Assembly (NCBI GenBank): GCA_963793105.1
Contig: CAWBZB010000008.1
Coordinates: forward strand, 434,001 to 498,000
Direction: 5' to 3'
Length of the DNA: 64,000 nt
From: UBA10649 sp963793105
GTDB taxonomy: Bacteria; Actinomycetota; Actinomycetes; S36-B12
The notes beneath the pieces are model-generated. The model was given only the letters and a program-made list of their open reading frames with translations. It was not told the origin of the DNA and did not search any database. Made by a program: the position numbers and the translations under genes. Positions within the stretch are counted from its first letter, which is position 1. The number at the start of each line of letters is the position of its first letter. This document shows, piece after piece, positions 34,038-42,696 of the stretch.

Positions 34038-35276
34038 ATGAGTGACCACGCGAACGAGGACCGGCGCTGGGGTGCGCGATCGGTCGCGGCACTCCTGATC
34101 TTCGTCCTCGCTGCCGCGCTCACTCCGGTCGCCCTCGTCGGGCACTGGGGACATCGCACCGTCGTCGACGCCGAGCGATACATCCAGACCGTCGGCCCAC
34201 TGGCCTCGACCCCCGAGGTCCAGGAGGCGCTGACCAACGCGGTCACCGACGCGGTCATCGAGCAGGTCGACACGACGGCACAGGTCGAAGGGCTGCTCGG
34301 CAGCCTGTTCCCCGACTCCCCGTTCACCGGTCAGCTCGCCGCGCCCATCGCGGCCGGAATCAACAGCGCCATCGGCGAGCTCGTGGCGCGGTTCGTGGCC
34401 TCGGACCAGTTCGAGACCCTGTGGCTCGAACTCAACGAGCGTGCGCAGGCGGGCATCATCAGGGTGCTCGAGGGTGAGGGCGACGGGACGGTCCGACTCG
34501 TGGGCGACGACGTCGTCCTGGACATCTCCAGCCTGCTCGTCCAAGTGCAGACCTTCCTCGTCGATCAGGGCATCACCGCCGCCGCAAACATCACGGTCCC
34601 CGAAACCGGCCGTCAGATCGTGCTGATGAACGCGCCGGCGCTGGCCCAGGTCAAGTTCATCTACTCGCTGACCTCGCCCATCCTGCAGTGGTTCCCCCTC
34701 ATCATCGTGGCACTCTTCGCGCTGTCGATCTGGCTGGCCCGACGACGAGCACGCATCGTCGTCGCCACCGGCATCGCCCTCATCGCAACTGGGTCACTCC
34801 TGTGGATGGGACTCACCTCGGGGGAGACGATCTTCGTGAACCAGCTCCAGGACACCGTGTTCGCGCCCGCGTCCGAGGTCTTCTGGGCCACCTTGTTCGT
34901 GTACCTCGTTGAGGGTCTCAAGGCACTGCTCGTCATCGGGCTCGCCATCGTGTTCGGCGGCTGGCTCGGCGGCCGGACCAGGAGCGCGGTCACGGTCCGC
35001 GGTCATCTGGTCGCCGGACTCGGGCAGCTGAGCCAGCGCATGCCCACGGGGTTGGCCGGGCTCGGTGCCGCACTGCGTGGCGCGACCGGTCCGGTTCGCT
35101 GGGCGATCTTCGCCCTCGGACTCATCATCCTGCTGACCACGGACGTCCTGTCGCCCGCCTCGAGCCTGTGGACGATCGCCCTGGTCGCCGGACTCCTGAC
35201 GCTGCTTCAGTTGCTGGTGGGCGTGGCGGAGGAGACCATTTCGACTCCCGCAGACGACGTCACGACGAACGCATAG
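34038..35276 (+). CDS. Conserved actinobacterial membrane protein of unknown function
   Basis: 412 residues: a first helix (VAALLIFVLAAALTPVALVG), an extracytoplasmic domain of about 170 residues with VVDAERYIQTVGPLASTPEVQ, then six further helices and a short tail. The domain pattern ('VPLA..PEVQ..L...VT..V...D') recurs in other Actinobacteria, but I know no function. GAGGGGCAGCC precedes the ATG. The last 70 bases overlap the convergent DUF2252 gene. Confidence 0.72.
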   Translation: MSDHANEDRRWGARSVAALLIFVLAAALTPVALVGHWGHRTVVDAERYIQTVGPLASTPEVQEALTNAVTDAVIEQVDTTAQVEGLLGSLFPDSPFTGQLAAPIAAGINSAIGELVARFVASDQFETLWLELNERAQAGIIRVLEGEGDGTVRLVGDDVVLDISSLLVQVQTFLVDQGITAAANITVPETGRQIVLMNAPALAQVKFIYSLTSPILQWFPLIIVALFALSIWLARRRARIVVATGIALIATGSLLWMGLTSGETIFVNQLQDTVFAPASEVFWATLFVYLVEGLKALLVIGLAIVFGGWLGGRTRSAVTVRGHLVAGLGQLSQRMPTGLAGLGAALRGATGPVRWAIFALGLIILLTTDVLSPASSLWTIALVAGLLTLLQLLVGVAEETISTPADDVTTNA

Positions 35277-36685
35277 TCGGTCTCGCGCGACTCATCGGCC
35301 ACGGCAACGCTGCCTGACGCGATCGCCGCCGAGTAGGCCGCGAAGTCCTCGTTGACCTGCTCGGTGTAGGCCAGCGCGAAGTCGCGCACCGCCTTGTCGA
35401 ACTTCGCGCTCCCGCCGAGGTAGCTGGAGATGACGACCGCGTCTCCCGCGCGCGCGTGAGCGCGCGCCAACGCCCGGCCGCAGAGCGAGGCGTACGAGAC
35501 GAGACTGGAGTCCTCGAAGCCAGCCGGGTCGGGGGAGAACTTCATGTCGCGCAGCTGGCGCAGGTAGAAGTCCCGTCCGAACTGCGTGCGAACCCATCCC
35601 AGGAACACGTCCGAGGCCGCCTGCATGATCTGCTGCCCTACGACGACCCGCTCGCCCATGTTCTCGTAGGTGGACGGGGCGGTGACCGGCTCGAGCACGC
35701 TGGGCACGGCCTGCTTCGCCTGCAGGACGAGCAGATCGTCCGGATCGCGGCCCTGCATGAGCAGGACGAACGCCATCAGGCCCACGCTGCCCACGCCGAC
35801 GACTTTGTGAGCCACATCGATGACGTGATAGTGGTTGAGCAGCAGAGCCCGGTCACGGTTCAACGTGTTCTGGTACGTCATGACCAGATCCGTGATGCGT
35901 TTCGCCGATTCTTCAGCCAGCGGGACCCGGATCAGCAGGGGTGGCCTGTTGATGAACTGCCGCCGACCATCGACGACCTCGGTCATCTTGGAGATGGCCG
36001 ACCAGGTGTCCCGGGTCCGGGCCTTGGCCTCGCTCCTCTCGATCCTCTTCTTGGCCTGGTTGAACCCCTCGCTGCGCGCCCACTGCTGCAGCGTGTCCGC
36101 GCTGATGCGGTCGTACCAGACGTCGAGGTCGGACATCGTCGCGTAGGACGCCATCTGGGTGCGGTACCCGAATGCAGCAGCGGTGGCTGCCTTGCGGATC
36201 GACTCCTCGCTCAGGTTCGCATCACGTCCGGCGAGGACGAACGAGGTCGCCAAGCGCAGTACATCCCACTCGAACGGGCCCGGGTTGGTCTCGTCGAAGT
36301 CGTTGATGTCGAAGATGACGCTGCGGTCGGGGGCGCCGAACATCCCGAAGTTCGCCAGGTGCGCGTCCCCGCACAGCTGGGTGATGAGTCCGGAGTTCGG
36401 CATGGCACCGAGATCACCCGCCATGATGATGGCGGACCCTCGGTAGAACGTGAACGGACTGACGGACATGCGGGCATGCCGCAACGGCAGCAGCAGGGGG
36501 ACCCTGACGGCCTCCTGGCTCGCCAGGAGGCTCACGGGATCGGGCCGATCAGCAGCCGGAACGTACGCGGCGATGCTGGCCCTCGGCCGCTGCTCGCGCG
36601 CCGTCATGCCGGTCTGCTCGCGCTGCGACAGGGTCGACTTCCGCATGGACGTGCGAAGCCGGTCGACTCTCTTCACGGTGGTCAT
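35207..36685 (-). CDS. DUF2252 family protein (kinase-like fold)
   Basis: About 492 residues. FYRGSAIIMAGDL, LCGDAHLANFGMF, FDINDFDETNPGPFEWDVLRLATS and YLRQLRDMKFSPD are typical of DUF2252, whose GDxHxxNF and DFD-like elements resemble aminoglycoside-phosphotransferase kinases. The ATG at 36685 is chosen over the longer frame because TACGTT stands 6 bases before it. The C-terminal coding end overlaps 70 bases of the convergent membrane protein. Cellular role unknown. Confidence 0.85.
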   Translation of the reverse strand: MTTVKRVDRLRTSMRKSTLSQREQTGMTAREQRPRASIAAYVPAADRPDPVSLLASQEAVRVPLLLPLRHARMSVSPFTFYRGSAIIMAGDLGAMPNSGLITQLCGDAHLANFGMFGAPDRSVIFDINDFDETNPGPFEWDVLRLATSFVLAGRDANLSEESIRKAATAAAFGYRTQMASYATMSDLDVWYDRISADTLQQWARSEGFNQAKKRIERSEAKARTRDTWSAISKMTEVVDGRRQFINRPPLLIRVPLAEESAKRITDLVMTYQNTLNRDRALLLNHYHVIDVAHKVVGVGSVGLMAFVLLMQGRDPDDLLVLQAKQAVPSVLEPVTAPSTYENMGERVVVGQQIMQAASDVFLGWVRTQFGRDFYLRQLRDMKFSPDPAGFEDSSLVSYASLCGRALARAHARAGDAVVISSYLGGSAKFDKAVRDFALAYTEQVNEDFAAYSAAIASGSVAVADESRETDYAFVVTSSAGVEMVSSATPTSN

Positions 36686-36691
36686 GAGCAC

Positions 36692-36697
36692 AACGTA
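36692..36697 (-). promoter_or_regulatory. -10 hexamer of a candidate leaderless promoter for the DUF2252 gene
   Basis: Minus-strand TACGTT, 6 bases before the ATG at 36685. Confidence 0.45.
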
Positions 36698-36751
36698 GGG
36701 CTGGGGCTGACGTCCGGCCACAGCGGCCGGCCGTCGGGTGACTGAGCTCCG

Positions 36752-38218
36752 CTAGGGTCGCGCGGCCCACCACGAGCGCAGGGCCTGTTCGGCCGTCTCC
36801 CGGTCCATCGGGCCGAGGTCCAGCCGAAGGTCGAGGAGGAACTGGTAGGCCTCACCCACCACGGGACCGGGCGGGATGTCGAGGATGGCCATGATGGCCC
36901 GGCCGTCGAGATCCGGCCGGAGCGCCGCGAGCTCCTCCTGCTCCTCGAGCTCCGCGATTCGCCGCTCCAGCGAATCGTAGGAGCGCTGGAGGGCCACGGC
37001 TCGACGACGGTTCCGAGTTGTCGAGTCGGCTCGCGTCAGCTTGTGCAGCCGAGTCAGCAGGGGACCGGCATCGCGCACGTAGCGGCGAACCGCGGAGTCT
37101 GTCCACTCCCCACCGGAGTAGCCGTGGAACCGCAGGTGGAGCTCCACCAGCGTGGACACCTCGTCGATCATCTCGTTCGAGAACCGCAGCTGCTGCATGC
37201 GCTTGCGGGTCATCCGCGCACCCACCACCTCGTGGTGGTGGAACGACACCCGGCCGTCGGACTCGAACCTCCGGGTGCGGGGCTTGCCAATGTCGTGCAG
37301 CAGTGCCGCGAGGCGGAGGACCGGGTCGGGACCGCTCCGCGGCTCGTGCGCGCTCTCCAGGACGATCGCCTGCTCGAGGACGGTCAGGGTGTGCTCGTAC
37401 ACGTCCTTGTGATGATGGTGCTCATCCTCCTCCAGCTTGAGCATGGGCAGCTCCGGCAGCACGTACTCCGCCAGGCCGGTGTCCACGAGGAGGGCAAGTC
37501 CGCGCCTGGGGTCGGTGGACATGATGATCTTCATGAACTCCTCCCGGACCCGCTCGGCCGACACGATGGCGAGGCGATCGGCCTGAGCCGTCATCGCCTC
37601 GACCACCTCCGGCGCCACGGTGAAGCCGAGCTGGGCCGCGAACCTGGCGGCCCGCATCATCCGCAGCGGGTCGTCTGAGAAGGAGTCGTGGGGTGTTCCC
37701 GGCGTGCGGATCGCGCCCGCCGCCAGGTCGGCGAGCCCTCCGAAGTGATCCACGAAGGACAGGTCCGGAAGTCGCACGGCCATGGCGTTGATCGTGAAGT
37801 CCCGTCGTCCCAGATCCCCGTCCAGAGTGTCCCCGAAGTTCACCTCCGGCTTCCGCGACTCCGGGTCGTACTCCTCGGCCCGGTAGGTCGTGATCTCGAT
37901 CTCGCGCCCGTGCAGTCGGGCTCCGATCGTGCCGAAGCGGATGCCGACATCCCACGTCGTCTCCGCGAAGTCCTCGAGGAGGGCCAGCACCACGTCCGGA
38001 CGGGCATCGGTGGTGAAGTCGAGGTCGGCCTGCGCATCGAGGGACAACCGACCCAGCAGGGCGTCGCGCACCGGCCCCCCGACGAGTGCGAGCTCATGCC
38101 CGGCCCCGGCGAATCTGGTGCCGATCGCGGTCAGCAGCCCGGCCAGCGGGGCGAGTTCGGAGACCGCCCGACGCTGGGCGGTCACGTCCGGGGGAAGCTG
38201 CGAGGAATCGGGGGCCAC
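36752..38218 (-). CDS. cca: CCA tRNA nucleotidyltransferase (poly(A)-polymerase/HD type)
   Basis: About 488 residues. The nucleotidyltransferase head has LVGGPVRDALLGRL, DLDFTTDARPD (catalytic Asp pair) and GRRDFTINAMA. Next come RMMRAARFAAQLGF and a C-terminal HD domain with LLHDIGKPRT and HHHEVVGARM. It adds or repairs the CCA tail of tRNAs. The frame is open to an ATG at 38263 that would abut the divergent NUDIX start; the GTG at 38218, with TACGCT 8 bases upstream, leaves room for a promoter and is preferred. Confidence 0.92.
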   Translation of the reverse strand: MAPDSSQLPPDVTAQRRAVSELAPLAGLLTAIGTRFAGAGHELALVGGPVRDALLGRLSLDAQADLDFTTDARPDVVLALLEDFAETTWDVGIRFGTIGARLHGREIEITTYRAEEYDPESRKPEVNFGDTLDGDLGRRDFTINAMAVRLPDLSFVDHFGGLADLAAGAIRTPGTPHDSFSDDPLRMMRAARFAAQLGFTVAPEVVEAMTAQADRLAIVSAERVREEFMKIIMSTDPRRGLALLVDTGLAEYVLPELPMLKLEEDEHHHHKDVYEHTLTVLEQAIVLESAHEPRSGPDPVLRLAALLHDIGKPRTRRFESDGRVSFHHHEVVGARMTRKRMQQLRFSNEMIDEVSTLVELHLRFHGYSGGEWTDSAVRRYVRDAGPLLTRLHKLTRADSTTRNRRRAVALQRSYDSLERRIAELEEQEELAALRPDLDGRAIMAILDIPPGPVVGEAYQFLLDLRLDLGPMDRETAEQALRSWWAARP

Positions 38219-38226
38219 GCCAGCAG

Positions 38227-38232
38227 AGCGTA
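38227..38232 (-). promoter_or_regulatory. -10 hexamer of a candidate leaderless promoter for cca
   Basis: Minus-strand TACGCT, 8 bases before the GTG at 38218. It lies in the 45-base divergent gap shared with the NUDIX gene. Confidence 0.4.
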
Positions 38233-38251
38233 GACGCCCCGGCCACCGGTT

Positions 38252-38257
38252 TATCCT
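38252..38257 (+). promoter_or_regulatory. -10 hexamer of a candidate leaderless promoter for the NUDIX gene
   Basis: TATCCT ends 6 bases before the ATG at 38264, without a ribosome site. Confidence 0.5.
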
Positions 38258-38263
38258 GCCCAT

Positions 38264-38752
38264 ATGACCAGCGCGCGGAAGCCGTCGACCCGACGCGCCT
38301 TCCTACCCCGTGTGGAGGAGACGTCGGCGGGCGGCGTGGTCCTCGATCGCCGGGACCGGCCGCACGCCGCGCTCATCGCCCGACGCGACGGTCGCGGTCA
38401 CCTCATCTGGTCCCTCCCCAAGGGGCACGTCGAGGCCGGGGAGACCACGGAGGACGCGGCGGTTCGCGAGGTCCTCGAGGAGACCGGCATCCACGGCACG
38501 ATCGTGGCGAGCCTGGGGACCATCGACTTCTGGTTCATGGCCGACAACCGTCGGGTGCACAAGACGGTCCACCACTACCTCATGGACGCGCAGGACGTCG
38601 TCCTGTCCGACGACGACGCGGAGGTCGCCGAAGTCGCCTGGGTTCCCCTGGACGAGGTCGCGGACCTGCTCCGCTATGCCGATGAGCGGCATCTCGTCGA
38701 ACGGGTGCACCGCATCCTGGCCGACCTGACCCAGCGGGCTGACTCCGAGTGA
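38264..38752 (+). CDS. NUDIX hydrolase
   Basis: 162 residues. The complete NUDIX box is present: GHVEAGETTEDAAVREVLEETGI fits Gx5Ex7REUxEExGU. Preceded by ETSAGGVVLDRRDRPHAALI, it matches the actinobacterial NUDIX located between cca and murJ. The substrate (a nucleoside diphosphate derivative, perhaps a diadenosine polyphosphate) is not identifiable. The stop overlaps the next start (GTGA). Confidence 0.92.
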   Translation: MTSARKPSTRRAFLPRVEETSAGGVVLDRRDRPHAALIARRDGRGHLIWSLPKGHVEAGETTEDAAVREVLEETGIHGTIVASLGTIDFWFMADNRRVHKTVHHYLMDAQDVVLSDDDAEVAEVAWVPLDEVADLLRYADERHLVERVHRILADLTQRADSE

Positions 38753-40890
38753 GGCCTGCGGCCAGCGTCGTGCGCGACGTCCTCGCGGGGGCCCTCGTGA
38801 TGAGTGGCGCCCTCATCGCGGTTCCCGCCGCGGCCGCGCCCGCCCAGGTATCGACGGAGGATGCGCCGGCACCGTCCGTCCGAGTCGTCGTCGACACGTT
38901 CGGCCCACTCCTCCCCGGCCCAGACGACACCATTCGGATCCGCGGCCGCCTGATCAGCACGGCACGAACCGAGCTGACGGACGTGTCCGTGCAGGTGCGC
39001 CGCTCGACGTCGCCGCTGGAGGCGCGCAAGCAGGTGACCCAGATCTCCGAGTCGGCGATGTCCCCGGAGACCGGCGACCCGGATCGACAGGTGCTCTACT
39101 CGACGCGGACCGTCGTCGCCGACACCCTGCCGCCCGGCGGCCGGCGGTCCTTCAGCCTGCGGATCCCCGCTTCCCAGCTCGGCCTCACCAGCGCCGGCAC
39201 CTACGTCCTGGGCATCGAGGCGATCGGACGCGAATCCGGGGTCGACGAGTTCGATACCCGCAAGGGAATCCTGCGCACGTTCCTTCCCTGGTACCCGCCG
39301 GGCTCGGAGATCACGCCTATCGACCTGGTGTGGCTGTGGCCGCTCGCCGACTGGCCGGCCCGCACGGCCGACGGCATCCTGCTCGACAACCAGACGCCGA
39401 CCGCCCTCTCCGACGGCGGACGCCTGGCCAACCTCCTGGCGGTCGGGTCGAAGCATCGTTCGACGGTCTCCTGGATCGCCGACCCCGCTTTGCTCCAGAC
39501 CGCCTCCGTGATGACGCGGGGGTATCAGGTGCAGCAGGACGGCACCGTGTTCATCGGCGACCGTGAGGAGCAGGCGCAGGCATGGCTGACCGGACTGGCG
39601 GCGGCCACCCGCACAACAGGCATGCGGTCTCTCCCCTACGCCGACGTGGACGCATCGGCTGTGACGCGGGCGGACATGTCCAACGACGTCGTGCGATCGG
39701 TCACGCAGGGACCCGGTATCGCGACGGCCGCGGTCGGGGCGCCGGTGCCCGGCGACCTGTACTGGGCGCCGTTCGGGAGGATCGACCGGCCGAGCCTGAA
39801 CGTGCTCGCATCGGCAGGGGTGACGGATCTCGTCCTGTCCGCGGACGCGATGCCCCCCACCGACGAGAGCCAGTCGACCGAGGGGCTGGCGACAGCGGTC
39901 CTGCCTACCTCCGTCGGCTCGATGCGGGTCGTCCTCACCGATCCAGGCTTGACCCGGACTCTGGGCCTGCCCCAGCGCGGCGCGTCCGACGTGATCGTCG
40001 CGCGCCAGCGGTTCCTCGCCGAGACCGCGCTCATCGCGGAGACCCTGCCGGACGGGCAGTCGGCCCGCTCTGTCGTGGCCGCGCCGGATTCCGTCCGCTG
40101 GTCGGCTACCGCGTCGCTGGTGAGCCCGCTGCTCAGGGCCACCAGGAACGCGCCCTGGCTCTCGCCCCTGACGCTCGCCGAGCTTCTCGACTCGCCTCCG
40201 CCGTCCACGAGTCGCGAGCGCGGCGGATACGGCGAGAAGGCGCGTGACGCGGAGCTCGACGCGGCCTACATGGCCCGGGTCGCCCGCGTGAGCGACCAGC
40301 TGGACACCTTCACCTCGGTCATCGACAACCCCACTGGCATCAGCGAGCCGTTCGCTGAGGCACTGCTGCGGTCGGAGTCGTCCGCGTGGCGGAACGAGGT
40401 GCAGACCGGCAATGCCCTGGTCGCGTCGATCGGCGCGCAGCTCGTCGAGGAGACGGCCCGCGTGCGGGTCCTGTCGGAGGGGACGATCACCTTCTCCGGC
40501 GACACCGGGCGGGTGCCGGTCACCATTACGAACGACCTGGACCGTTCCGTGACCGTCGGGCTCGTCCTGCGGGCGCGGCCGGCGCTGCGGCTCTCGTCCG
40601 AGCCGCTGACGCAGATCCGTATCGATGCCGGGCGCATGACCAGCGTCGACATCGATGCACGCGTCATCGGAGGTGGCCCTCTCACCGTCGACGTCCAGCT
40701 CCTCGGTCCCGACGGTCAGTCCTACGGCAGCCCGGCGACCATCACCGTCACGTCCACGGCCTACGCACGTGCTGCCGCCTATGTCGTCGCCGCCGCGTTC
40801 GTCGCCATTCTCGTGTTCGTCGTCGTCGGCGTCATCCGCCGCATCCGCAAGGCGCAGGCCTCGCGTAGCTCAAGCGACCTGGGAGCGTAG
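38749..40890 (+). CDS. DUF6049-like secreted, membrane-anchored protein
   Basis: 713 residues: signal peptide (MRPAASVVRDVLAGALVMSG in outline, ending AAAAPAQ), a long extracytoplasmic part and a single C-terminal helix (YVVAAAFVAILVFVVVGVI) with a basic cytoplasmic tail. The beginning has a beta-rich segment (VRVVVDTFGPLLPGPDDTIRIRGRL) and the later part has VPVTITNDLDRSVTVGLVL. The position between NUDIX and murJ and the topology match the actinobacterial DUF6049 family, of unknown function and probably part of the envelope machinery. Confidence 0.78.
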   Translation: MRPAASVVRDVLAGALVMSGALIAVPAAAAPAQVSTEDAPAPSVRVVVDTFGPLLPGPDDTIRIRGRLISTARTELTDVSVQVRRSTSPLEARKQVTQISESAMSPETGDPDRQVLYSTRTVVADTLPPGGRRSFSLRIPASQLGLTSAGTYVLGIEAIGRESGVDEFDTRKGILRTFLPWYPPGSEITPIDLVWLWPLADWPARTADGILLDNQTPTALSDGGRLANLLAVGSKHRSTVSWIADPALLQTASVMTRGYQVQQDGTVFIGDREEQAQAWLTGLAAATRTTGMRSLPYADVDASAVTRADMSNDVVRSVTQGPGIATAAVGAPVPGDLYWAPFGRIDRPSLNVLASAGVTDLVLSADAMPPTDESQSTEGLATAVLPTSVGSMRVVLTDPGLTRTLGLPQRGASDVIVARQRFLAETALIAETLPDGQSARSVVAAPDSVRWSATASLVSPLLRATRNAPWLSPLTLAELLDSPPPSTSRERGGYGEKARDAELDAAYMARVARVSDQLDTFTSVIDNPTGISEPFAEALLRSESSAWRNEVQTGNALVASIGAQLVEETARVRVLSEGTITFSGDTGRVPVTITNDLDRSVTVGLVLRARPALRLSSEPLTQIRIDAGRMTSVDIDARVIGGGPLTVDVQLLGPDGQSYGSPATITVTSTAYARAAAYVVAAAFVAILVFVVVGVIRRIRKAQASRSSSDLGA

Positions 40891-40895
40891 GGCGC

Positions 40896-42696
40896 ATGAC
40901 GAGCGAGCCGCGGGACGTCGACCCCGACGCAGAAGCCCCCGCCGAGCTGATCGACGGGGAGCAGATCCGCGAGCTGCAGGCCGGTGACCTCGCCGCGAAT
41001 CCCCCGTCGGCGTCTGGAAGCGCTCTGGCTCGCAACAGCTCGGTGATGGCGGCCGGCACGGTCACGTCGCGAGTCACGGGAGTCATGCGCGACATCGCCA
41101 TGACTGCGGCCCTCGGCTTCTACCTGGTCTCGGACGCATACTCACTCGGCAACTCGCTGCCGAACATCGTCTACATCCTGGTCATCGGCGGCGCCCTCAA
41201 CGCCGTCTTCGTCCCGCAGCTCGTGCGCAGGATGAAGGAGGACTCGGACGGCGGGAAGGCCTACGCCGACCGGCTGCTCACCCTCGTGGCCACGTCCCTG
41301 CTCGTCCTGTCCATGGTCGCGGTCATCGCCGCTCCCTGGATCGTGGATCTGTACACGCCCGATGACTACCCGGCCGCGCAGTACGAGCTCGCCGTCGCGT
41401 TCGCCCGCCTGTGCCTGCCCGCAGATCTTCTTCTACGGCCTGTACACGATGCTCAGCCAGGTTCTCAACGCGCGCGGACGCTTCGGCGCTCCGATGTTCG
41501 CCCCTATCGCCAACAACGTCGTGGCGATCTCGACGTTCGCGCTGTTCATCGTGATGGCGGGCACGTCGGCCGCCGCTGACGGGGAGCTCACCACCGGGCA
41601 GGTGCTCCTCCTCGGCATCGGCACCACCCTGGGGGTGGTCGTGCAGGCGGTCATCCTGCTGCCGATCCTGTGGCGCAGCGGGTACTCCTGGCGACCGCGC
41701 TTCGACTGGCGCGACGCCGGTCTCGGCAAGGCCGGGATGCTGGCGGCCTGGACGATCGGACTGGTCCTCGTCAACCAGATCACCTACGTCTTCATCACCC
41801 GAATGGCCACGCAGGCGAACGTGAACGCCAGCAACGCCGACGTCATCGCAGCTGGACTGACCACGTATCAGAAGGCGCACCTGGTCTTCATGCTTCCGCA
41901 CAGCGTCATCACGGTCTCGATCGTGACCGCGATGCTCCCCGCCCTGAGCCGCGTCGCCCACGACGGGCGACTGGCGCAGGTCGGCAAGGACGTCGCCCGG
42001 ACGATGCGGATGGTCGCCATGCTGATCGTTCCGATCGCCGCCGTCCTGATGGTGAACGGGGCGTGGATCGCGATCCTGCTGTTCGGATACGGGGCCGCCA
42101 CTCCGGAGCAGGCCGGGACCATGGGCCTGATCGTGTCGGTCTTCATGATCGGGCTGCTCCCGTTCACCCTGTTCTACGTCCTCCTGCGCGCGTACTACGC
42201 CCTCGAGGACACCCGCACGCCCTTCTTCATCACCATCGTCTTCAGCGTGCTCTTTCTCGCTCTGGCCTTCCCGCTGTTCCAGTTCGGAAGCAGCGGCGGA
42301 CTCCAGGTGGCCATGCTCGCGCTCGCCTACTCGCTGTCGTACTGGGCCGGCTTCGTCATTGCCTGGTCGCTGCTCGCCCGCCGCCTCGGGTCCCTGCAGA
42401 GCGGGAGCACGGCCTGGATGCTGGCCCGGACCCTGCTGGCCGGGATCGTGTCGGGCCTGTCGATGCTCGGCCTGTTCGCCTGGGTCCTCACCAACCTGGT
42501 CGGCGACGCCACGTCCGCCGCAGGCGACGGCCTGCGCCCTCGACTGATCCTGCTTCTCATGGTCGTGGTGAGTGCGGTCGTCGGGACGGTGGTGTTCATG
42601 GTCGCGGCGTGGGCGTTGCGCGTCCCCGAGGTCACCGACGTACTGTCCTTGCTGAGACGGGTCGGCAGGCGACTGCGGCGGGGAGGATCGGCATGA
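40896..42696 (+). CDS. murJ: Lipid II flippase MurJ (MviN), interrupted by a 1-base insertion
   Basis: The first frame begins with an acidic tail, then RNSSVMAAGTVTSRVTGVMRDIAMTAALG and NSLPNIVYILVIGGALNAVFVPQLVR, the MurJ start. The second frame carries QIFFYGLYTMLSQVLNARGRFGAPMFAPI and the remaining helices to RRLRRGGSA. They join if one C in the run at 41418-41420 is removed, giving about 599 residues and 14 helices. MurJ moves lipid II across the membrane and is normally essential, so an error in the given sequence is the likely explanation. It is coupled by ATGA to the pseudokinase gene. Confidence 0.92.

Noticed and set aside
38219..38263. ATG 38263 as the cca start
   Set aside because: It would abut the NUDIX ATG head to head and leave no promoter space for either gene.
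41362..41579. Programmed frameshift in murJ
   Set aside because: No slippery heptamer of the usual A/T-rich kind and no downstream structure noticed; four other genes show the same type of one-base break, which suggests sequence error.
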